Assembly: GCA_030753265.1 (NCBI GenBank)
Contig: JASMCQ010000108.1
Span: 1 to 7,531, forward strand
DNA: 7,531 nucleotides
Direction of reading: 5' to 3'
Source of the DNA: Dehalococcoidia bacterium
Lineage (GTDB): Bacteria > Chloroflexota > Dehalococcoidia > UBA3495
Part shown: positions 5,110 to 7,531 of the stretch, in pieces
Position numbering within the stretch: position 1 is the stretch's first letter
Layout of the letters: each line of letters begins with the position of its first letter
Position numbers and translations under genes: made by a program
The notes under the pieces: model-generated
Seen by the model: only the letters and a program-made list of their open reading frames with translations
Told to the model about the DNA's origin: nothing
Databases searched by the model: none

Positions 5110-6981
5110 CTACTTACGGTGCTGGATCCACTCGTAGCCGTTGATGTTCCTGAGGTCCCCGGTCTTCACATTTTCGGCCCACGGCTCCAGCCTGGGGCCC
5201 ACGGGCCAAATGGCGTCAACGGAGTAGAACCCAATTTGGGTCAGGGCGTTGTCGAAGAGGAATATGCCCAACTCCCCCGTCAGGCGATCCAGCTCCTCTC
5301 GGTCCAAGGCGCCGGCGATCCGGGGCATTATGTCCTCGAAGAAGGGGTGAGTGGCGCCGTGGTTGAAGGAACCAGCGACGGTCAACTGGGGGAAGAGGCC
5401 CGGTGTCACCGACCGCGCTCCCACGGCGTGGCACGTAGCTCCCTGGTAGGTGCGCCCCACTATCGTGGGCCGCAGCGTGCCGTAGGGGACGCGCTGGAAG
5501 TCGACATCTATCCCAATGTCCCCCCACATGGTGAATATCGCCTCGCAGGTTTCTGTCTCAGCGGGTGCTCCCCTGATCGCCGGGGTGAGGGTGATCTTGA
5601 AGCCATCCGGGTACCCCGCCTCCTCCAGCAGTTGCTTGGCCCGTTCCGGGTCGAACTCCCAGTGCCGTCCTTTCAATTGCTCCTCGTGGTTCCCCCAGTA
5701 TCGCAGGGCAATGGGCCGGGCAAAACCCCGGAGCACCGTCTCTATGATTAGTTCCCGGTCAATAGCGATGGACAGGGCCTCCCGCACCTTGCGGGCCCGC
5801 TCCCACTCCGGGGAGTCTAGGTCGGCATTGGACGATATCCAAGCAAGGTCGGGGTCGTAGGCTGCACGTGAGTCAGCGGTGCCCGCTTCCACCAAGTAGT
5901 TGCCGTAGAAGAGAAGGGCGACATCAATGGCTCCAGGGACCGACACGAATTTGGCCCCCGGCACGGCCTCGATCGCCGGGATTGAATCGAAAGCCATGAG
6001 GTAGGTGTCCAGGGTTCCGGTCTGGAACCCGGCCAGGCGGGCAGACTCCTCGGGGACTTCCCAGAAGGTCAGCTCCGCGAAATATGGAGTCTGACGCCAG
6101 TGGTCCTCCACCGCCCGCATCCTCCAGAACTCCGCGGGCTTGTGCTCCACTATCTCCCAGGAACCGGTGGCGGCGATGTCCCGGTTGGCGGCTTCCACCC
6201 CGATCTCCTCGGTCTGTTTCTTGCTCACCACCCAGTTGGCGGAGCCGGCTGGGGGTACTCCCATCCAGTCCTGCAGCATCACGAGTTCGGAGAGAGGCGT
6301 GCCGGTGTTCACCACTATGGTGTAGGGATCCGGCGCCGTCGCGGAGCCGCCTTCAGCCTGCCAGAAGGACCTAAAAGTGGGGTTTCTCACGTGAAGCTCG
6401 TTCTCGGCCCAGCCTTCTGAGTACGACCAAATCACGTCCTCGGCGGTCATTTCCCCGTAGCCCTTGTGGAACTGGACTCCCTTCCGTATTTTGAAGGTCC
6501 AGGTCATGAAGTCCTCGGAGATGCTCCAGGACTCAGTCAGCCAGGGCACCATCTTTCGCTCGAGGTTGGCGTGCGCCAGGGCCTCTCCTATGGGAGCGGT
6601 CTGGCTGACGAAGAGTGCCGGGTTCTTCACCAGCTTGGGGTGGCCTTCGAAGACTCCCAGCTCCTTCTGCCCCACGTTGATGGTCTCGTAGGGCCGGTCC
6701 CTCACGGCGGTTGTGGGTGTGGGGGCCATTGTCGCCACCGGCGCCGGTACCTGAGTGGCCCTGGGCGCCGTCGTTGCCGCAGGTACCGTGGTGGCCACCG
6801 GCGCCGCGATACCCGCCGGAACGATAGTAGCGGCGGGCGCCGCGGTGGCGGCGGGCGCGGATGGGCTGGTGGGTCTGGGTGTCGCCGTAGCCGAAGACCC
6901 GCAGGCCATAGCAACGATCAGGAGCAGCATCACTGAAACGAATATCGTTGCCCTAGAGTTCCTTATCAATCGGCGATGCAT
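5110..6981 (-). CDS. SBP3: extracellular solute-binding lipoprotein, family 5 (SBP_bac_5, DppA/OppA-like)
   Basis: This is the intact copy, 623 residues. It should bind a peptide or related small ligand outside the membrane and pass it to an ABC permease; neither permease nor ATPase is in the window, so the ligand cannot be read. The n-region MHRRLIRNSR is positive, the hydrophobic core ends in VAMAC with Cys 27, and an Ala/Pro/Thr linker spans 28-97. The domain opens with TINVGQKE at about 100. Hallmarks are WLTESWSISEDFMTWTFKI with RKGVQFHKG (148-174) and MTAEDV (178-183), VREALSIAIDRE (399-410), FDPERAKQLLEEAGYPDGF (443-461), and the C-terminal YSVDAIWPVGP. Cys 479 and Cys 517 are shared with both paralogues. 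The length suits the family once the long linker is subtracted. ATG 6981-6979 is chosen because GGGGAGG lies seven bases upstream and the signal peptide follows. It has its own promoter (7188-7217) and terminator (5032-5057), so it is probably monocistronic. Confidence 0.93.
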   Translation of the reverse strand: MHRRLIRNSRATIFVSVMLLLIVAMACGSSATATPRPTSPSAPAATAAPAATIVPAGIAAPVATTVPAATTAPRATQVPAPVATMAPTPTTAVRDRPYETINVGQKELGVFEGHPKLVKNPALFVSQTAPIGEALAHANLERKMVPWLTESWSISEDFMTWTFKIRKGVQFHKGYGEMTAEDVIWSYSEGWAENELHVRNPTFRSFWQAEGGSATAPDPYTIVVNTGTPLSELVMLQDWMGVPPAGSANWVVSKKQTEEIGVEAANRDIAATGSWEIVEHKPAEFWRMRAVEDHWRQTPYFAELTFWEVPEESARLAGFQTGTLDTYLMAFDSIPAIEAVPGAKFVSVPGAIDVALLFYGNYLVEAGTADSRAAYDPDLAWISSNADLDSPEWERARKVREALSIAIDRELIIETVLRGFARPIALRYWGNHEEQLKGRHWEFDPERAKQLLEEAGYPDGFKITLTPAIRGAPAETETCEAIFTMWGDIGIDVDFQRVPYGTLRPTIVGRTYQGATCHAVGARSVTPGLFPQLTVAGSFNHGATHPFFEDIMPRIAGALDREELDRLTGELGIFLFDNALTQIGFYSVDAIWPVGPRLEPWAENVKTGDLRNINGYEWIQHRK

Positions 6982-6988
6982 TGCCGGA

Positions 6989-6995
6989 CCTCCCC
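6989..6995 (-). promoter_or_regulatory. Shine-Dalgarno GGGGAGG of SBP3
   Basis: Minus-strand GGGGAGG lies seven bases before ATG 6981-6979 and fixes that start. It is also the reference for locating the damaged SBP2 start. Confidence 0.75.
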
Positions 6996-7187
6996 GTTTG
7001 AATTAGCTAGATGAAAGATTTGGAGCCTACCTTTTGGCCGCCACAAACCATCTCGGGATTACGGGTGCGGATAGCGCCGGTCTTGCAGCCCGATAGATAG
7101 CCAATTGCTCATCAACCCCACGCGTCCACCAACTTATCGTTGGCCGCATCCAGAGTTGCATCGCATGCCCGCAACGGCGTCCGAGGC

Positions 7188-7217
7188 AATATAGACTGGC
7201 TAAGTCCAAGCTGTCAA
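7188..7217 (-). promoter_or_regulatory. Sigma70-type promoter for SBP3
   Basis: On the minus strand TTGACA (7217-7212) is separated by 18 bases from TATATT (7193-7188). The -35 is perfect consensus and the -10 differs from TATAAT at one base. Predicted transcription start is near 7181, giving a leader of about 200 nt to the SBP3 ATG, matching the SBP2 arrangement. AT-rich DNA lies just upstream, as expected for an UP-like context. Confidence 0.65.
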
Positions 7218-7247
7218 CTAAACGAGCATATATTGATAGTAAGATGC

Positions 7248-7324
7248 TATGATTATCGTTAATACAGATAGAATTAAAGTCTATATATCCAGTGAGATAG
7301 TAATAAAGCAATATGATTATCGTT
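7248..7324. repeat. Direct repeat TATGATTATCGTT (13 bp, two copies)
   Basis: Exact copies lie at 7248-7260 and 7312-7324, 64 bases apart, in the AT-rich segment upstream of the SBP3 promoter. The inner 8-mer TTATCGTT also occurs at 7134-7141 and, inverted, at 4617-4624, each time in intergenic DNA near an SBP gene. It may be a regulator-binding site; the distance from the promoter (about 35-105 bases upstream of the -35) would fit an activator. Confidence 0.4.
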
Positions 7325-7334
7325 TATCTTGATA

Positions 7335-7531
7335 ACCTCCGGCCGGGCCCCGGCGGTCGCATTGCGGCGAGCCGGCTAGCCGAATCTCCCGGCTGCCGGA
7401 TGCGTCCGGGAGGCGCGCAAAACGGCCGGGTGTCGACCTCGTGGCCCGTGGGATTGACGCCACCCCGGCTCAACTCCGGCCGGAGCAGGCGAGGGCTTCC
7501 GAACGAAATCGAAAAGGAATGACCCTCAATA
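7335..7531 (+). other. GC-rich edge region, several open frames, no assigned gene
   Basis: Sequence shifts abruptly from AT-rich to GC-rich at about 7335. Two plus-strand frames and one minus-strand frame are open across most of it, as expected by chance at high GC. The most protein-like plus frame gives VARGIDATPAQLRPEQARAS from GTG 7441 and runs off the edge, but only a weak GGGTG precedes it. An ATG at 7519 follows AAAAGGA with no spacer. CTCCCGG/CCGGGAG at about 7387-7412 can form a 7-bp stem. A gene beginning here and continuing outside is possible but not shown. Confidence 0.2.

Noticed and set aside
4861..5751. 296-codon plus-strand open frame
   Set aside because: Antisense to the SBP3 3' half and crosses its terminator; it is open only because of high GC.
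6466..6936. 156-codon plus-strand frame rich in Gly/Arg
   Set aside because: Complement of the SBP3 domain start and linker; low complexity.
7027..7311. 94-codon minus-strand frame
   Set aside because: It covers the SBP3 promoter and leader, and its N-terminal third is translated AT-rich repeat DNA. No ribosome-binding site was found.

Overview
The window is GC-rich by eye, with AT-rich intergenic patches. It is dominated by three paralogous extracellular solute-binding lipoproteins of the SBP_bac_5 (DppA/OppA-like, PF00496) family, all on the minus strand. Each carries a lipobox cysteine followed by a long Ala/Pro/Thr linker (ATAT-P-x-PT, repeated APAAT) before the binding domain. From memory, this lipobox-plus-AP/TP-linker layout and tandem expansion of family-5 binding proteins is common in Chloroflexota, especially Dehalococcoidia/SAR202-type genomes. 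That placement is an inference; no marker gene is present. No permease or ATPase gene is in the window.

Layout in transcription order (right to left). About 7335-7531 is a GC-rich edge with no convincing gene. 7188-7330 is AT-rich and holds repeats of an 8-bp motif and a good sigma70-type promoter. 6981-5110 is SBP3, the only copy with every part intact: strong Shine-Dalgarno, signal peptide, full domain. A GC-rich hairpin follows at 5032-5057. 4769-4797 is a second, homologous promoter with a leader of about 200 nt. 4575 to about 2890 is SBP2, a degraded copy: probable start codon ATG to ACG, a frameshift at about 3753 and an amber codon at 2976-2978. Its C-terminal remnant then runs in the same frame straight into the lipobox of SBP1 (2894-1089). 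SBP2 and SBP1 therefore look fused by a deletion that removed the tail of SBP2 and the promoter, start and signal peptide of SBP1. The SBP1 binding domain is otherwise complete. A 13-bp terminator hairpin follows at 919-950.

Three bases after that hairpin, on the same strand, begins the 5' part of a class C (IIC) group II intron (915 down to about 360). Its conserved blocks resemble, as recalled, the Oceanobacillus iheyensis IIC intron. Insertion just behind a Rho-independent terminator is the known target habit of this class. The intron is broken in the N-terminal part of its encoded protein; the reverse transcriptase and domains V/VI are absent. The first ~350 bases hold two possible short plus-strand coding pieces: a C-terminal fragment (2-100) and a 39-codon ORF with a good Shine-Dalgarno (198-317).

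Overall this is a decaying tandem array of orphan solute-binding genes plus a dead retroelement fragment. I see no new multi-gene system. The most interesting points are the in-frame SBP2::SBP1 fusion, the mosaic linker, and the terminator-targeted intron.
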